A DNA stretch of 5,621 nucleotides, taken from positions 1 to 5,621 of the forward strand of contig JAJYRW010000112.1 in assembly GCA_021793895.1 (NCBI GenBank). The letters run 5' to 3'. The notes below the pieces were generated by a model. That model made no database searches and was not told where the DNA came from. It worked only from the letters and a program-made list of their open reading frames with translations. A program made the position numbers and the translations under genes. Source of the stretch: Actinomycetes bacterium. GTDB lineage: Bacteria; Actinomycetota; Actinomycetes; Actinomycetales; JAJYRW01. Every line of letters starts with the position of its first letter. Position 1 is the first letter of the stretch. Shown here one piece after another: positions 4,176 through 5,621 of the stretch.

Positions 4176-5621
4176 GTGAGCCAACCCCTTCTTGTAGTTG
4201 AGAAGCTCTCCAAATCCTTTGGTGAAGAGCGCGCCCTTGATGGCATCGACTTGATTATCAATGAAGGTGAAATTCGTTGCCTGGCCGGTGAGAACGGCAG
4301 TGGAAAGTCCACGTTCGTCAAAATCGTTTCGGGCGTTTACGTAGCCTCCGAAGGCCGCATCACCGTTTCGGGCAGCGAAATCACCGAGAACGATCCGCGA
4401 GCGGCAATCGCCGCTGGAGTGCAGGTGATTTATCAAGATCTGTCGTTGTTTGATCACCTAACAGTCGCCGAAAACATTGCTATCAACGTGATGTTGCATG
4501 AGGGCTCTCAGTATGTGAACCATCGTCAAATGCGCGAAATTGCAGCGCGACAATTGAAGCGAATCCGCATCGACCTACCGCTGGACGCCCGCGTCGGTTC
4601 GCTATCAGTAGCAAATAAGCAGATTGTTGCAATCGCTCGAGCGTTGAGCATGGATGCGAAATTACTGTTCATGGACGAACCGACGACCGCTTTAACCACA
4701 AAAGAAGTAAAGCGGCTCCTCACGATCGTCCACGAATTAAAAGAAGACGGTCTCGCAGTTGTATTCATCAGCCACAAGTTGGATGAAGTCTTTGACGTCG
4801 CCGACACCATCACGGTTTTCCGCGACGGCAAAAAGGTCGGCGATTTCCCAGCGGATGAGCTGAATTCCGCATCGCTTAGTTATCACATGACGGGCCGAGA
4901 AGTCCTGCACAAGCCTTATCAGCGTGCGTCGCGCGATGATGACGGAACCCGCGCCCCGCTACTTGAGGTAAAGAATCTCACCCGCAAGGACAATTACAAA
5001 AACGTCAGTTTGGATGTGCGCCCCGGCGACATTGTGGGTCTCACCGGTCTCCTTGGTGCTGGACGCACTGAATTAGCGCTGTCCCTTTACGGGCTAAACC
5101 AGCCCGACTCGGGCGAGATCCACATGGACGGCCAACGGGTCAAAATTGAAAATCCATGGGACGCACTTGACCGCCAGATCGCTCTCGTGCCTGAAGATCG
5201 CGGCGTGCAGGGACTATTTTTAGAACAGAGCATCGCCTCTAACGCGTCCGCACCGAAACTGGACTCGCTACTGACCAAAATGCGATTGCTAGACACCAAA
5301 GCAGAGCGTAGTCTCGCCAGGCACACTGTCGACTACATGGCCGTCAACAACAAGAACATCGATGCCTTGGTGGGCATCTTGTCGGGCGGTAATCAGCAAA
5401 AAGTGGTTATCGGAAAATGGATTGCCACTGAACCCAAAGTATTTATTCTCGATAGTCCCACTGTGGGCATCGACATTGGCTCGAAGGCCGAAATCTATGA
5501 CCACATCCAAGCCCTTGCACAGTCGGGGATTGGCGTAATCCTCATTTCCGATGAGCCGGAAGAAGTCTACGTCAACTGTAATCGCGTCATCGTCATGCAC
5601 GAGGGCGACGTTATCGCCGAG
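4176..5621 (+). CDS. Sugar ABC transporter ATP-binding protein, tandem-domain RbsA/MglA type (3' truncated)
   Basis: The gene is open at the right edge, with 482 codons visible of an expected 500 or so. It encodes two fused nucleotide-binding domains (NBDs) that power a CUT2-type sugar importer. NBD1, counted from the GTG: Walker A GENGSGKST (38-46), Q-loop YQDLSLF, signature-like LSVANKQ (143-149), Walker B LLFMDEP with Asp167-Glu168, then SHK. NBD2 has the degenerate Walker A GLLGAGRTE with Arg297 for Lys, usual in this family, and signature LSGGNQQK (402-409). Its Walker B is FILDSP, with Ser427 where Glu is normal, followed by TVGIDIGSK. GTG 4176 is preferred because GAAAGAG (4163-4169) sits 6 nt upstream. 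The alternative in-frame ATG at 4161 adds MKERA but has no visible ribosome binding site. It follows the binding-protein gene by 134 bp with a strong hairpin between, and is probably co-transcribed. Permease genes should follow outside the window. Function is firm, substrate not. Confidence 0.93.
   Translation, partial: MSQPLLVVEKLSKSFGEERALDGIDLIINEGEIRCLAGENGSGKSTFVKIVSGVYVASEGRITVSGSEITENDPRAAIAAGVQVIYQDLSLFDHLTVAENIAINVMLHEGSQYVNHRQMREIAARQLKRIRIDLPLDARVGSLSVANKQIVAIARALSMDAKLLFMDEPTTALTTKEVKRLLTIVHELKEDGLAVVFISHKLDEVFDVADTITVFRDGKKVGDFPADELNSASLSYHMTGREVLHKPYQRASRDDDGTRAPLLEVKNLTRKDNYKNVSLDVRPGDIVGLTGLLGAGRTELALSLYGLNQPDSGEIHMDGQRVKIENPWDALDRQIALVPEDRGVQGLFLEQSIASNASAPKLDSLLTKMRLLDTKAERSLARHTVDYMAVNNKNIDALVGILSGGNQQKVVIGKWIATEPKVFILDSPTVGIDIGSKAEIYDHIQALAQSGIGVILISDEPEEVYVNCNRVIVMHEGDVIAE

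Overview
The window looks like part of a carbohydrate uptake and breakdown locus from a mid-GC actinobacterium. The evidence is a Gram-positive-style lipoprotein signal on the binding protein (lipobox L-A-A-C followed by a Gly/Ser/Asp-rich linker), a GTG start on the aldolase, purine-rich ribosome binding sites and a roughly balanced base composition judged by eye. A member of the Actinomycetaceae (Arcanobacterium/Trueperella-like) or a corynebacterium would fit. The genus cannot be fixed from this sequence.

Layout from left to right: (1) the last 39 codons of a GntR/UTRA-type regulator on the + strand, followed at once by a compact hairpin with a T-rich tail; (2) a class II (fuculose-1-phosphate type) aldolase, + strand, 165-806; (3) a convergent DeoR-family repressor, - strand, 815-1630; (4) a PfkB/ribokinase-family sugar kinase, - strand, 1691-2638, upstream of the repressor in the same transcription direction, with a 60-bp gap; (5) a 332-bp divergent control region, 2639-2970; (6) a lipoprotein sugar-binding protein, + strand, 2971-4041, followed by a strong hairpin; (7) a two-domain RbsA/MglA-type ABC ATPase, + strand, from about 4176 and still open at the right edge. 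Permease genes are expected just beyond the window but are not seen.

How the parts may work together (inference): the binding protein and ATPase import a small sugar or polyol-derived ketose, the PfkB kinase phosphorylates it, and the aldolase splits the phospho-sugar into a three-carbon phosphate and an aldehyde. The DeoR protein, whose family senses phosphorylated sugars, would control the divergent kinase-regulator and transporter operons. A heptamer, GAGACAA, occurs three times in this window, all within 180 bp at the divergent control region, and is the best candidate operator found here. The substrate is not identifiable from the sequence. The components are recognisable families, but the combination does not match an assigned pathway that I can name with confidence. 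I see no mobile element, tRNA, rRNA, CRISPR array or phage gene.
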